From Peribacillus simplex (GTDB lineage: Bacteria; Bacillota; Bacilli; Bacillales; DSM-1321), in assembly GCF_030123325.1 (NCBI RefSeq), contig NZ_CP126106.1, forward strand, positions 3,128,001 through 3,192,000: a stretch of 64,000 nt of DNA. The letters run 5' to 3'. The notes beneath the pieces are model-generated. The model was not told the origin of the DNA. It searched no databases and saw only the letters and a list, made by a program, of their open reading frames with translations. Made by a program: the position numbers and the translations under genes. Of the stretch, positions 7,114-16,453 are shown piece by piece (the stretch's first letter is position 1; every line of letters begins with the position of its first letter).

Positions 7114-9507
7114 TTATACAGTTGCTTCTTCCTGTTTTTCATTTAAAGCGCCGTTCATTTTCTTATACCGATAAATAAAGTAAAGAAGTGATAATATTAA
7201 TGCCACAACGAGGAATATGGCCAATATGCCAAGATTATGCCACATGAAGCTATAATCCCCTGTTGAAATGACTGCACGGAAAGCATTAATGGAATATGTC
7301 ATCGGTAGGAACGGTGTGAATCCTTGCAGGAAGCCAGGAACTAATTCATTCGGGAATGTTCCGCCACTGCTGGTCAGTTGAAGAATCAAAATCAATAATG
7401 CTATGAACCGGCCAGGATTGTCAAAGGCCGAACCCAGGAACTGAATGATTGCCATGAATGTACAGCTAGCAAGAATGCTTACTGCAAAAAATAGCGGCAG
7501 GCTCTTAACATTGATTCCAAGACCTAAAATTAAAATCGAGTCCACCAAAATGGCTTGACAGATTCCTACGAGTGCCATGACGCTGAATTTACTGATAAAC
7601 CAGCTAAATCCACTCGCAGGTTTAACTGCAGGATCTTTTAACGGGAAGATGATCGTCAGAACGATAGCTCCGATAAATAAACTTAATGAAATTAAATATG
7701 GTGCAAAACTAGTGCCATAATTCGGGACATTATTAATTGGTAATTTATCCACTTTAACTGGGCTTGCAAACATGTCATATACTTCTTCATTGGACTTTAT
7801 CTTGCCTGCTTCGTTTGCACCATCACTTAATTCGTCATGTAATTCTGCAGATCCATCTGAAAGTTTGGCGATTCCATCTTGTAACTTAATGGCTCCATTC
7901 GCCAGTTCTCCCATTCCGCTATTAAGGCTGGATGAACCTTCCTTCAGCTTATCCGTTCCTGTAACCAGACCTTTCGAACCTTCGGAAAGCTGTGAGGTTC
8001 CACTTGATAATTGCTTGGAGCCATCTTCAAGCTGATCAAGCCCGCTTACCAAGTTATTGCTGCCTTCGGTTAACTGTCCAAGCCCACTTTGTGCAGAATC
8101 TATACTATCGCCAAATGTTGTCAAGCCAGATACCAATTGACCTTGACCATTTTTCAGTTCATTCGCCCCATTGGCGAGTTTTTCCTGAGCTTGCTTCAAT
8201 TGAGTGAAACCTCCGCTTATTGCAGTCGTGCCGTCACCTAATTGATTAGCTCCAGCACTAAGACTATTTGAGCCTTTAGCAATTTCAGTTGCACTTGCCG
8301 ATAGTTTCCCTACTCCTGCAGATACTCCTTTACTACCTTCACTGATGCGGGTCAGAGAATTGATCACTCCCTCCAAACGCGCTTTCTCTTCAGGATCATC
8401 CGTAGCTTCAGATTGTTGTTTCAATCCGGAGATTACTTCATCCAAACCTGCCGAAACTTCAGATGCCCCTGCTTTTGCTTCGTTCGATGCTGCACTCCAT
8501 TCAGACAATGAACCTGAAAGTTGGGAAGCTCCAGCAGCTACACCATTTGCTCCCTCTGTCAAAGCAGGCAGCTTTTCATCGATTTGATTGAAGCCCTCTA
8601 ATGACTGTTGCAGTCCAGAGGCCAATTCACCAGTACCCGCTTCAGATTTCTTGGCTCCTTGCAAAAGCTCGGATTGCCCATCTTTCATTTGTCCAACACC
8701 AGAACTAAACTGTTGTAACCCTTGATTGAGTTCTTTTGATCCTGCAGCTGCCGAACCGACCCCATTAGAAAAGGTCAATGATTTTTCAGCTAATTTTTCC
8801 AGGTTTTCATGGATTTTGACAGAACCTGAATGAAGGGAATCAATTCCTTCATCCACTTTTTTGGAGCCTTCTTTAGCTGAGTTAATCCCTTCACCAAGTT
8901 CACTTGATCCGTTCTTCACTGTATCTGTTCCATCTTTCAATTCTCCAGCTCCGTCACTGGCACTTTTGAGTCCGTCAGCCATTTCGTTCAAATTATCGAA
9001 CATTGACTCCGCGTAGGTTTTCGTAACGGCTGACGAAACCTCCCCTTTAATTCTCTCCGAAGCTGCGTCACCTATTTTAGTGGATATATAGTTGAACCCT
9101 TCATTGGACGTATAAATTAAATCTAGTTTTTCCGGATTGTCCTCCTGTAAGGTCGTTGCATTTTTGGAGAAGTTTTTCGGGATTTCTATCTTCATGTAAT
9201 ATTCTTGTTTTTCCAGGCCTTCATTTGCTTCTTTTTGACTGACGAAATGCCAATCGAAGTCCTTCTTTTCCTTTAACTCCTTGACTAAATCTTTTCCTAT
9301 TGTAAGTTCCGATTCATTGAACTCCGCACCCTCATCCATATTGACAATGGCAACAGGCAATTGGTCCACCTTACCATATGGATCCCAAAATGCCCAAAGG
9401 AAAGTGCCGCTGTATAATAAGGGAATCAGTATGATCCCTATTATGGAAATGAGTATCATAGGATGTTTTATTATGGCTAAAAATTCACCCTTTAAAGATT
9501 TTAACAC
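7114..9507 (-). CDS. yhgE: YhgE/Pip-family membrane protein (phage infection protein homologue)
   Basis: A protein of about 800 residues with one N-terminal transmembrane helix (HPMILISIIGIILIPLLYSG), a long extracellular region, and five C-terminal helices of the ABC-2 membrane type. The central region (about residues 180-540) is built from many degenerate 7- to 14-residue repeats of the form GAxELxxGxxxLxxG (for example SGTSQLSEGSKGL), predicted to form a long helical stalk. This is the YhgE/Pip family, whose Lactococcus member is a phage receptor; the Bacillus function is not established. GTG at 9507 has GGAGG at 10 bases; a TTG three codons upstream is too close to it. No TetR partner (yhgD) is adjacent, though an operator-like palindrome lies upstream. 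Confidence 0.88.
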   Translation of the reverse strand: MLKSLKGEFLAIIKHPMILISIIGIILIPLLYSGTFLWAFWDPYGKVDQLPVAIVNMDEGAEFNESELTIGKDLVKELKEKKDFDWHFVSQKEANEGLEKQEYYMKIEIPKNFSKNATTLQEDNPEKLDLIYTSNEGFNYISTKIGDAASERIKGEVSSAVTKTYAESMFDNLNEMADGLKSASDGAGELKDGTDTVKNGSSELGEGINSAKEGSKKVDEGIDSLHSGSVKIHENLEKLAEKSLTFSNGVGSAAAGSKELNQGLQQFSSGVGQMKDGQSELLQGAKKSEAGTGELASGLQQSLEGFNQIDEKLPALTEGANGVAAGASQLSGSLSEWSAASNEAKAGASEVSAGLDEVISGLKQQSEATDDPEEKARLEGVINSLTRISEGSKGVSAGVGKLSASATEIAKGSNSLSAGANQLGDGTTAISGGFTQLKQAQEKLANGANELKNGQGQLVSGLTTFGDSIDSAQSGLGQLTEGSNNLVSGLDQLEDGSKQLSSGTSQLSEGSKGLVTGTDKLKEGSSSLNSGMGELANGAIKLQDGIAKLSDGSAELHDELSDGANEAGKIKSNEEVYDMFASPVKVDKLPINNVPNYGTSFAPYLISLSLFIGAIVLTIIFPLKDPAVKPASGFSWFISKFSVMALVGICQAILVDSILILGLGINVKSLPLFFAVSILASCTFMAIIQFLGSAFDNPGRFIALLILILQLTSSGGTFPNELVPGFLQGFTPFLPMTYSINAFRAVISTGDYSFMWHNLGILAIFLVVALILSLLYFIYRYKKMNGALNEKQEEATV

Positions 9508-9672
9508 GCCTACCAAGCCCTCCTATACGACGAATATGCCGTTTATTTAATCTATTTCGGTGAAAAACGGATTGAAGAATACATATTTATCCCATTTGCT
9601 TCTGCAATATATATTTTTAAAATTCATTATCTTAATCTTTAATATATATTACTTTTTCACGCAAACAGTAAC

Positions 9673-9701
9673 TAATGACTATATTGTTCATTTGGTCATT
9701 A
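9673..9701. promoter_or_regulatory. Operator-like inverted repeat upstream of yhgE
   Basis: TAATGAC and GTCATTA are perfect 7-base inverted arms separated by 15 bases, about 165 bases before the yhgE start. In other Bacilli yhgE sits beside a TetR regulator, so a repressor site is plausible. The surrounding gap (9508-9863) is otherwise very AT-rich; a frame at 9560-9799 has no ribosome binding site and no family resemblance. Confidence 0.35.
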
Positions 9702-9863
9702 TCACGAAAAATAATATAACATTTATCCATTCTTTTATCAATATTTTTTCATTGTCTTACATCCTATATTTACTATTTATCTCTTTATACCCTGTTTAGA
9801 TTGCCTTTTTACTGATTAAGACCTTATCATCGAGTGATAAAATTTTCTCTTTATTTCATGGCA

Positions 9864-9897
9864 AAAAAGGGTATCCATTATGGATACCCTTTTTAAT
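9864..9897 (-). terminator. Terminator of the nitronate monooxygenase gene
   Basis: A perfect 14-bp stem, AAAAAGGGTATCCA with its complement around TTA, is flanked by A-rich and T-rich tails. It lies about 40 bases past the minus-strand stop codon at 9935 and could also work on the plus strand. Confidence 0.88.
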
Positions 9898-9934
9898 TAG
9901 ATATATTAGCATAATTAAATGAAGCGCTTACATA

Positions 9935-10933
9935 TCATTTTGATATAATTCCCTTTAATTTTTCCGCCTGCCCGGTCAGTTTCTTTAAGGATTGCTGATA
10001 TTCTTTTTCTAATTGTTTTATGATTCCGGCAGCGGTATCTATTTTTTTAATCGCCCCTACGCCATGACCCGCTGACCAAATATCACGCCACGCTTTAGAT
10101 TCAGATGATTTGGACATACTGTCAAAATCGACTTTTTCTTTTTTGGCTAATTGTTCTGGGTCCAAACCTTCCTTTCTGATGCTCGGTTTCAGCATATTAC
10201 AATTAACGCCTGAAAATGCATCAGTCAAGATGATGTCATCATGATCAGAATCGACAAGCATTTCACGATATTCATCATTTGCCCTGCTCTCTTTTGCCAC
10301 GATAAAACGTGTACCCATATATGCAAGATCCGCTCCTGCAGCCTGAGCTGCCAAGATACTGTGACCAGTACTGATGGATCCGGCAAGCAAAATGATTCCG
10401 TCCCAGAATGTCCTTACGCTGTCCACGAAAGCAAAGCTATTTATCTCACCAGCATGACCACCTGCTCCCGCAGCAACCAAGATCAATCCGTCCACACCTG
10501 ACTCCGCAGCTTTTTTAGCAAAATCAACGGAGCTGACATCCGAAAAGACCAACCCGCCATAGCTATGTACGACATCCACCACATGTTTTGGTGAACCTAA
10601 TGATGTAATGACGATGGGAGGCTGATGCTTTTTGACCAATTCCAACTCTTCTTCAAGACGGCTATATGTACGGTGGACAACCATATTCATTGCCCATGGG
10701 GCAATCTTTGAACCAGGTTCTTTACCCTTTGCTGCAATCAATGTGTCGTTTATATCACTCATCCATTGATCCAGTACCTCAATCGGCCGCGCGTTCGGTG
10801 CTGGAAAAGAGCCGATCACCCCATTCAAGCAGCATTCTTTCACTAACTCAGGACCGGATATTAAAAACATAGGTGCTGAGATAACTGGTAAAGATAATTG
10901 ATTCCACCACTGTTCAGGCAAACTTCTTGTCAT
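9935..10933 (-). CDS. Nitronate monooxygenase (2-nitropropane dioxygenase family)
   Basis: A 332-residue FMN-binding TIM-barrel enzyme. The N-terminal PVISAPMFLISGPELV, the motif LILVAAGAGGHAGEIN with the catalytic His in GGHAG, and LLAGSISTGHSILAAQAAGADLAYMGTRF, which binds the FMN phosphate, identify the NMO/NPD family. These enzymes oxidise alkyl nitronates such as propionate-3-nitronate with O2 as a detoxification step; some relatives are enoyl-ACP reductases (FabK), but the His and the length favour NMO. It is a single-gene unit with its own terminator; the start ATG has GGGAGG upstream. Confidence 0.88.
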   Translation of the reverse strand: MTRSLPEQWWNQLSLPVISAPMFLISGPELVKECCLNGVIGSFPAPNARPIEVLDQWMSDINDTLIAAKGKEPGSKIAPWAMNMVVHRTYSRLEEELELVKKHQPPIVITSLGSPKHVVDVVHSYGGLVFSDVSSVDFAKKAAESGVDGLILVAAGAGGHAGEINSFAFVDSVRTFWDGIILLAGSISTGHSILAAQAAGADLAYMGTRFIVAKESRANDEYREMLVDSDHDDIILTDAFSGVNCNMLKPSIRKEGLDPEQLAKKEKVDFDSMSKSSESKAWRDIWSAGHGVGAIKKIDTAAGIIKQLEKEYQQSLKKLTGQAEKLKGIISK

Positions 10934-11059
10934 CTATGAAACCTCCCATTTTAATATATTACCAAAATATAACACTACAAGATTATCATACTTCTAAAAT
11001 ACACAATTTTCAAGAAATTAATTCAACAGCTGAATGAACTTGTCATTCAGCGCCATTTC

Positions 11060-11099
11060 AATAAAAAACTGTATATGGAATACATCCCATATACAGTTT
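11060..11099 (-). terminator. Terminator of the HAD gene
   Basis: On the minus strand AAACTGTATATGG pairs with CCATATACAGTTT around an 8-base loop, followed by TTTATTG. It begins 5 bases past the stop codon at 11104. Confidence 0.85.
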
Positions 11100-11103
11100 C
11101 GAT

Positions 11104-11847
11104 TCAATTTGAAAGCACCCATTTGCGTATGGCCTTAGCCACACCATCTTCTTCGTTTGTTGCTGTAACCCAATCTGCTTTTTCTTTCACAATTTCCTGG
11201 GCGTTTCCCATCGCCACACCCACTTTTGCATCAGAAATCATTGCAAGGTCGTTAAGGCTGTCACCTACTGCCATAACATTATCCATCGTAATATCAAGCA
11301 ATGAACATACAAGCTTTATCGCTTTCGCTTTATTGACGCCCATGGCATTCACTTCAATATTCGTTGGGCTCGAATTGCTTATTTCGAAGTTTCCTTTCGA
11401 TACCAATTCATCCATGATGATTTGGCGGACGTCATCATCAGTTGTATCAAAACCGAATTTAAGCCATTGCGAATCATGGATTTTTTCAGGCATTTCAGCC
11501 CTGTAAACATTATCGCAACTAATTGCCCAAAAATGTGTACCATGTTTTTGGCTTAATTCCCACATCCATTGTATGGACTCACTATCGACGATATTCCTTT
11601 CCACCAGTTTTCCTTGATTATCATATATTTCGCTTCCGTTTACGGTAATGAGGTATGATTGGAGTTCCATTGACTTTGCAAAATCACTGCATGTCGCATA
11701 GGATCTTCCTGTGCTCAATACAACAAAAATCCCTTGATTTTCTGCTTCTTTTATCGCTCTCCGATTTTCTGGGGATATCTCTCCAGCCTTATTGAGTAGC
11801 GTGCCATCCATATCAAGTGCAACCAGCTTAATATCTTGTTCCTTCAT
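11104..11847 (-). CDS. HAD-superfamily Cof-type phosphatase
   Basis: A 247-residue Cof/IIB haloacid dehalogenase-like hydrolase. Motif I is LVALDMDGTLL (Asp nucleophile and the Asp two residues on), motif II is VVLSTGRS, motif III is the Lys in VNKAKAIKLV, and motif IV is MAVGDSLNDLAMI. A type IIB cap lies between motifs II and III. Family members hydrolyse sugar phosphates, FMN or PLP; the substrate cannot be assigned. ATG 11847 has an AGGG-type ribosome binding site. It is a single-gene unit. Confidence 0.92.
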   Translation of the reverse strand: MKEQDIKLVALDMDGTLLNKAGEISPENRRAIKEAENQGIFVVLSTGRSYATCSDFAKSMELQSYLITVNGSEIYDNQGKLVERNIVDSESIQWMWELSQKHGTHFWAISCDNVYRAEMPEKIHDSQWLKFGFDTTDDDVRQIIMDELVSKGNFEISNSSPTNIEVNAMGVNKAKAIKLVCSLLDITMDNVMAVGDSLNDLAMISDAKVGVAMGNAQEIVKEKADWVTATNEEDGVAKAIRKWVLSN

Positions 11848-12023
11848 TCTTATTCACCCTTCCATAATCCTTCTTTATGTAACTAAGTCCATGATAGCTT
11901 ATAATGCATATACAAGGAAAGTGCGTGAATAATTGAACAGGCATTCCCCTTCGTTTCATGATTTTTATAATCAACCTAATATCCTTATCCGGCCACTTTG
12001 TATTCTGCCAGTCTAAACATCTT

Positions 12024-13019
12024 CTACTCCCCTTCTTTTTTCATTTCATTCAATTCTTTCTTTATCTGATCTTCCCATTTTGGGATACCGTCATTTTCAT
12101 CAAATTCTATAATGACATCCGTTACTCCTCTTTCCTTGAATATCTCATTAAACAGCCGATCTTTAATGTCATCCGCCTGGGCGATCGAAATATGGGGATC
12201 AAGTTCCACTTCAAGTTCAACATGAAAGTCTTCCCCTTCTTTTATTACGGCCAGTTTTTGTATATCTCTTACGTCTGGATCATCCATGACCATAGCTCCA
12301 ATTTTTTGTCGCATTTCAATATCGGCTTCCCCAAGAGCACCTGCAGCATTATCAAGAAAAACCCTGCCAACCACATAGAACATACCGAGCCCGATCATGA
12401 CGGAAGCAACGCCTTCCGCTTGGATGAAGGGCGTGAAGTTTGCTAATAAAATGGCAATTATCGCAAGTATCCCACCACCGGTTGCTACCATATCTTCCAT
12501 GAATACTAATTTCGTCGCTGGTTTAGCTCTTTTTAAACCAGCAAAGCTCTTAAATATGACGGCTGCTCCTTTAGCTTCGATTCCAGTCTCATGCACCACT
12601 TCTTTCATCGCTTTAAATAATACATATGATTCCAACACGACCGCTAACGAAAGGACGGACAAATTAATAAGGATACCCGTTGATTCTGCAGGGTGCAAAA
12701 TGTGATGGAACCCTTCTTTAACCGTTTCATATGACATGATCCCGACAACCAATACTGCCCCTAGTAATACGAGGTTAACCAAACGTCCAAAACCATCAGG
12801 GAATCGATCAGTTGGTGACTTTTTGCTTAGTGCGGAACCAATGAAGACGAAAAACTGATTCGCAGCATCGCCCAAAGTATGTAAAGTTTCAGCAAACATG
12901 GCGACATTCCCTGTCATGAAATAAGCAATCCCCTTTAGTACAGCGATGATACTATTCACACAGGCAGCAATGAACGCCGATTTATTACCTTGTTTTAATA
13001 GCCGAAATAACTCTTTCAT
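12024..13019 (-). CDS. Cation diffusion facilitator (CDF) transporter, ZnT9-like branch
   Basis: A 331-residue CDF protein with six transmembrane helices in the first 235 residues and a C-terminal cytoplasmic dimerisation domain (VRDIQKLAVIKEGEDFHVELEVELD). Helix 2 keeps the metal-site motif HTLGD, but the following loop reads FPDGFGR where most CDFs have H-P-[FY]-G, and helix 5 carries FMEDMVATGG instead of HxxxD. Both changes fit the SLC30A9-like branch, whose transport role is less clear than that of the ZitB/CzcD branch. The likely activity is divalent cation efflux driven by protons. A single gene; the start has GGGGG upstream. Confidence 0.9.
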   Translation of the reverse strand: MKELFRLLKQGNKSAFIAACVNSIIAVLKGIAYFMTGNVAMFAETLHTLGDAANQFFVFIGSALSKKSPTDRFPDGFGRLVNLVLLGAVLVVGIMSYETVKEGFHHILHPAESTGILINLSVLSLAVVLESYVLFKAMKEVVHETGIEAKGAAVIFKSFAGLKRAKPATKLVFMEDMVATGGGILAIIAILLANFTPFIQAEGVASVMIGLGMFYVVGRVFLDNAAGALGEADIEMRQKIGAMVMDDPDVRDIQKLAVIKEGEDFHVELEVELDPHISIAQADDIKDRLFNEIFKERGVTDVIIEFDENDGIPKWEDQIKKELNEMKKEGE

Positions 13020-13237
13020 ATAAAAATCCCCCTAATCTTTTTATAAATCCATTATCATAATGTATTATCCCCAACACTGGAATATATGAAACCACATAAG
13101 CGAAACCCCTAACTATACGATTGGTGAATGGTCATAAGTTGTAACTCCACAAACGAATATATTCCAGGAATGCACTCATCTATTCTAATAAGTACACATG
13201 AACGCATTCATTCCTTTTGAAAACTGATTAATACAAC

Positions 13238-13272
13238 TAAAAAGGGAGTAAGCGGCGGCTTACTCCCTTTCA
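13238..13272. terminator. Terminator downstream of the hypothetical gene at 13297
   Basis: AAAGGGAGTAAGC and its complement GCTTACTCCCTTT form a perfect 13-bp stem with loop GGCG. Read on the minus strand it follows the stop codon at 13297 and ends in TTTAG. Confidence 0.85.
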
Positions 13273-13296
13273 TTTCAAGAACTCCTGCGTTAAAGC

Positions 13297-14049
13297 TTAC
13301 ATCTCCTTTTTCACTAACTTAGATGGATTATTAACTTTATAACGTATTTCTTTATTGTATTTTTTGTCGACCACTTTTCCATCAAATTCGATTGCGTCCC
13401 CTTCTTCGAGCTCAGCTTTTTTTAATGTCTTGCTATATCCACACCAAGCATCACCGATAGTCAATTCAGGCTCCGTTGTCACTTTGACATTCTCCAAGAG
13501 TATAACTTCATCTTCTTCACCAGTGAAATGGTTCATTTTCGCCGTGAACTCCTTGACCGTTGCGGTGAAATGCACTTTTTCCCCAGGTAAGTCCAATTTA
13601 GGTTTTGCAGTCGTCTTTTTAGTTTTGGTTTTTGCCTTTTTAGGTTCTGCACTTTGCAGATTGGAGTTTTCCGTAATTGGAGCTTCCATCACCTGCTCAG
13701 TTTCACTTGAATCTGCGGATGTTTCGGAAACCGGTCCACTCAACAATTCTTTTCCGAAACTGGTGCTTTGCATTTCCTTTAAATAGGAAGGGTGAATGCA
13801 ACTAAGCTTACCATTTTCAAATTCAACAACTACGGTGTCAAGGCCATTTCCGTATTGTTCATAACCTGCCAATTTGACTTTAGCTTGAATACTGCCGCTT
13901 TTATATAATAGTTCTTTTTTTACCGAACGGGCAGTGAATAATTTCCATTCCAATCCTTTAGCGATATAGTCCGTATCATCTAAAAAAGGGATATACTCTC
14001 CTTTTGGTGCAATATAATGAATCAAATCTTCAGCTGGAGTTTCAGCCAC
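13297..14049 (-). CDS. Hypothetical protein with low-complexity linker
   Basis: I do not recognise this protein. It is about 250 residues with no signal peptide or membrane helix. Residues 1-100 form a compact domain (LEWKLFTARSVKKELLYKSG...ENGKLSCIHPSYLKEM), residues 105-155 are a Ser/Glu-rich then Lys/Thr/Ala-rich linker (KKAKTKTKKTTAKPK), and residues 158-250 form a beta-rich domain (GEKVHFTATVKEFTAKMNHFTGEEDEV...GDAIEFDGKVVDKKYN) that reads like an OB-type fold. Two small domains joined by a basic linker suggest a nucleic-acid or protein adaptor, but that is inference. Of three nearby GTG codons, the one at 14049 has the best spacing (9 bases) from AGGAG. Confidence 0.75.
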   Translation of the reverse strand: MAETPAEDLIHYIAPKGEYIPFLDDTDYIAKGLEWKLFTARSVKKELLYKSGSIQAKVKLAGYEQYGNGLDTVVVEFENGKLSCIHPSYLKEMQSTSFGKELLSGPVSETSADSSETEQVMEAPITENSNLQSAEPKKAKTKTKKTTAKPKLDLPGEKVHFTATVKEFTAKMNHFTGEEDEVILLENVKVTTEPELTIGDAWCGYSKTLKKAELEEGDAIEFDGKVVDKKYNKEIRYKVNNPSKLVKKEM

Positions 14050-14180
14050 AGTCACCACTCCTAATCTTTTCTATAGATTATATTCTAGCAAAGGATTTCA
14101 AAGTTGCAAATGAATGAGTATCATTAGGGGGTTGATAGCAGTCACAATTCCGAACACGCTTAAATCCCCCGTGGAACCAG

Positions 14181-14212
14181 AAAAAAAGCTGCCCACTTAG
14201 AGCAGCCTTTTT
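14181..14212 (-). terminator. Terminator of the amino-acid permease gene
   Basis: On the minus strand GCTGC pairs with GCAGC around a 9-base loop, flanked by AAAAAG and TTTTTTT, about 55 bases past the stop codon. Confidence 0.75.
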
Positions 14213-14265
14213 ATTTGAATAGTCAATCATTTCTTTCGATAATCGGACAAAAAGGACTACATCCC

Positions 14266-15675
14266 TTACCCTTCTTTAACGTGAATTTTTTTTAGTTTTC
14301 CTTCTTGTTCAGGAGTAATAACGTTTTTCTTATGATAAAACAGAAAGTATGACCCAATAACTAGAATGGTGAGAAGTGTTGTAAGAAAGAATTGCAATCT
14401 CATGGAATCAATAAATGCCTGAGCAACGAAAATAATAAATAATACGGCAATAGTCGCGTAGGTTAAATAAGGGAATAGCCACATTTTCACTTTGAGTGTC
14501 CCTGGGTTTTCTTTTTCCGTCTTTTTCCGCAAATACAGATGAGAAAAGGCGATAAAGATATACATGATCATGGTGACTCCTCCCGAGCTGTTTGCGAGAA
14601 AAGCAAACAATTTATCAGGGGAAACAAATTTAAATGTCGTACACACATAAGCAAAGAAAACACTTGCCATTAACGCCCAGATCGGGATTCCCCTCTTATT
14701 CACACGGGAAAGGATTTTCGGTGCATCACCTTTTATTGATAACGAATATAACATACGTGAGCTTGTATATAGCCCTGAGTTCAAAACAGAAAGCAATGAA
14801 GTGAAGATTACGATATTCATGACTTGACCCGCTGCCGGGAGGCCTGCCATATCAAATACGCTGGCATAGGGGGTTTTTAGTAAATCTTCAGCCCCCTGGG
14901 GGATTACGATAACCAAGACAGTAACTGAACCAACAAAGAAAAGAAGGAGACGCCATACAACACTGTTTATGGCTCTAATAATATTTTTTTCAGGGTTTTC
15001 AGACTCCCCTGCAGCAATGGCAGCTACTTCACTTCCTGATAAAGAGAAGGTAATGAATATCACACTAAGGAGGACCGGCAGAAAACCATTTGGAAAAAAC
15101 CTTCCACCCCCTGTTATGTTTGAAAGGCCTGGTGAATCGAATCCTGGAACAAATCCAAAAATCATGGCGGCACCCAGGAAGAGGAATATTACAATGGCAG
15201 CCACTTTCATGAAAGCTAACCAGTATTCAAATTCCCCATAAGCTTTGACGGAATAGATATTCGTAATCGTCATTAAAATAGGGAAAGATAGACTGGCAGC
15301 CCACATAGGTATACCAGGAAACCAATCATGAATCATAGTACCCAATAACGTAGTTTCGATGGCAATGATGATAACCCAGTTGAACCAGTATAACCAGCCG
15401 ATCGTGTATCCGGCCCAGGGACCAAATGCTTGATGTGCATATGTTGAAAAGGATCCGCTGTCAGGATTCACCACAGCCATTTCACCCAGCATACGCATGA
15501 TAAGCACGATCATCAACCCTGCTATTATATACGATAAAATAGCACCAGGTCCTGCTGAATCAATTATTGTTCCGCTTCCGATAAATAGTCCTGCCCCAAT
15601 TACCCCGCCAATAGAAATCATTGTAACATGCCTGGTCTTGAGACCATGCTTCAATTCATTTGTTTGATGTGCCAC
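14266..15675 (-). CDS. APC-superfamily amino-acid permease (GabP/AnsP-like)
   Basis: A permease of about 470 residues with twelve transmembrane helices, belonging to the amino acid transporter (AAT) family of GabP, RocE and AnsP. The helix 1 motif MISIGGVIGAGLFIGSG contains the substrate carboxylate-binding GxGLF segment, and helix 6 carries FITFSLSGSEVAAIAAGESENPEKNI, a family signature. It imports an amino acid or GABA by proton symport; the specificity is not readable from sequence. GTG at 15675 lies 5 bases after GGTGA; the ATG four codons upstream has no room for a ribosome binding site. A single gene with its own terminator. Confidence 0.9.
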   Translation of the reverse strand: MAHQTNELKHGLKTRHVTMISIGGVIGAGLFIGSGTIIDSAGPGAILSYIIAGLMIVLIMRMLGEMAVVNPDSGSFSTYAHQAFGPWAGYTIGWLYWFNWVIIIAIETTLLGTMIHDWFPGIPMWAASLSFPILMTITNIYSVKAYGEFEYWLAFMKVAAIVIFLFLGAAMIFGFVPGFDSPGLSNITGGGRFFPNGFLPVLLSVIFITFSLSGSEVAAIAAGESENPEKNIIRAINSVVWRLLLFFVGSVTVLVIVIPQGAEDLLKTPYASVFDMAGLPAAGQVMNIVIFTSLLSVLNSGLYTSSRMLYSLSIKGDAPKILSRVNKRGIPIWALMASVFFAYVCTTFKFVSPDKLFAFLANSSGGVTMIMYIFIAFSHLYLRKKTEKENPGTLKVKMWLFPYLTYATIAVLFIIFVAQAFIDSMRLQFFLTTLLTILVIGSYFLFYHKKNVITPEQEGKLKKIHVKEG

Positions 15676-16126
15676 TATTGTCACCATCCTTTAAAACTGT
15701 CAATTTGCCGTTTTACAAGCAGTAAACCGCTGCTCATGGGTACCCTAGTAGAAATCTTTCATTCAAAAACAATGTTCACAGTCCTATCCCCGTTTTATCA
15801 TTAATTTTAATGAGACCAAATTCATCACAATCGGTATATGTATATTGCACTGCAAAAACTCTATTAACCGTAACCGCTTTTCTATTTATTCTGCCTCTTT
15901 CCTACCTCAGCCCCTCAACGAACAAGTACCAATGATCTTTGTAGATCTTGCACTTTTTGCATTTTGTTGGATGAAGTCCTATTATGTAGTTACCCAGCTC
16001 TATTATTTTTTTCCTCGCTCTTCACCCTCTATCATTAAAATTTTATACATATATAAATAAAAGCAATATCCATGCCAAAAAAAAGGATAGTTATTTTATT
16101 AGGGTTTAATGCTTTTATGAGTTTAA

Positions 16127-16148
16127 AATGATTCATTATTGAATCATT
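16127..16148. promoter_or_regulatory. Perfect palindrome in a 600-bp non-coding gap
   Basis: AATGATTCA and TGAATCATT are perfect inverted 9-base arms around TTAT; a third related GATTCATA lies 20 bases to the right. There is no T-run, so it looks like an operator rather than a terminator. It is 450 bases before the permease gene. The rest of 15676-16271 is AT-rich; I see no gene in it. Confidence 0.35.
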
Positions 16149-16271
16149 AATCCGATTTGTGATTCATATATTAATTATTGACCGTTTTTGATCCACAATC
16201 GAATTAAAAATGACAATTTAATTGTTTTCTTTTAAAATTTCGACACACATATATACTTAAAAATAACAGGT

Positions 16272-16318
16272 AAAAAAAAAGATGCTAAAATCCAAATTAT
16301 GATTTCTTGGCATCTTCC
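16272..16318 (-). terminator. Terminator of the histidine kinase gene
   Basis: On the minus strand AAGATGC pairs with GCATCTT and GAAATC-like inner bases pair further, followed by a run of nine T. It lies about 135 bases past the stop codon at 16454. Confidence 0.6.
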
Positions 16319-16453
16319 AAATAGATTTATATTCACTGAGAATGATTTTGTAAAATACCGGCAGACCCAGGATTCCCTTCCACTATTAATCAAAGATCTA
16401 GGTAAAGCTTCGAAAAATATCGATAAGTATGTAATGTCACAAAATGATATGTA

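Noticed and set aside
6905..7174. Small plus-strand frame with a hydrophobic stretch after the exonuclease gene
   Set aside because: It runs straight through the bidirectional terminator into yhgE and has no ribosome binding site.
9560..9799. 79-codon hydrophobic plus-strand frame
   Set aside because: Phe/Ile/Tyr-rich translation of AT-rich DNA, no ribosome binding site, covers the operator-like palindrome.
15845..16060. 71-codon plus-strand frame
   Set aside because: No ribosome binding site, no recognisable domain, in an AT-rich gap.
16238..16246. TTTCGACA, resembling a Spo0A box
   Set aside because: A single 7-mer match in an AT-rich gap with no promoter at the right distance; probably chance.
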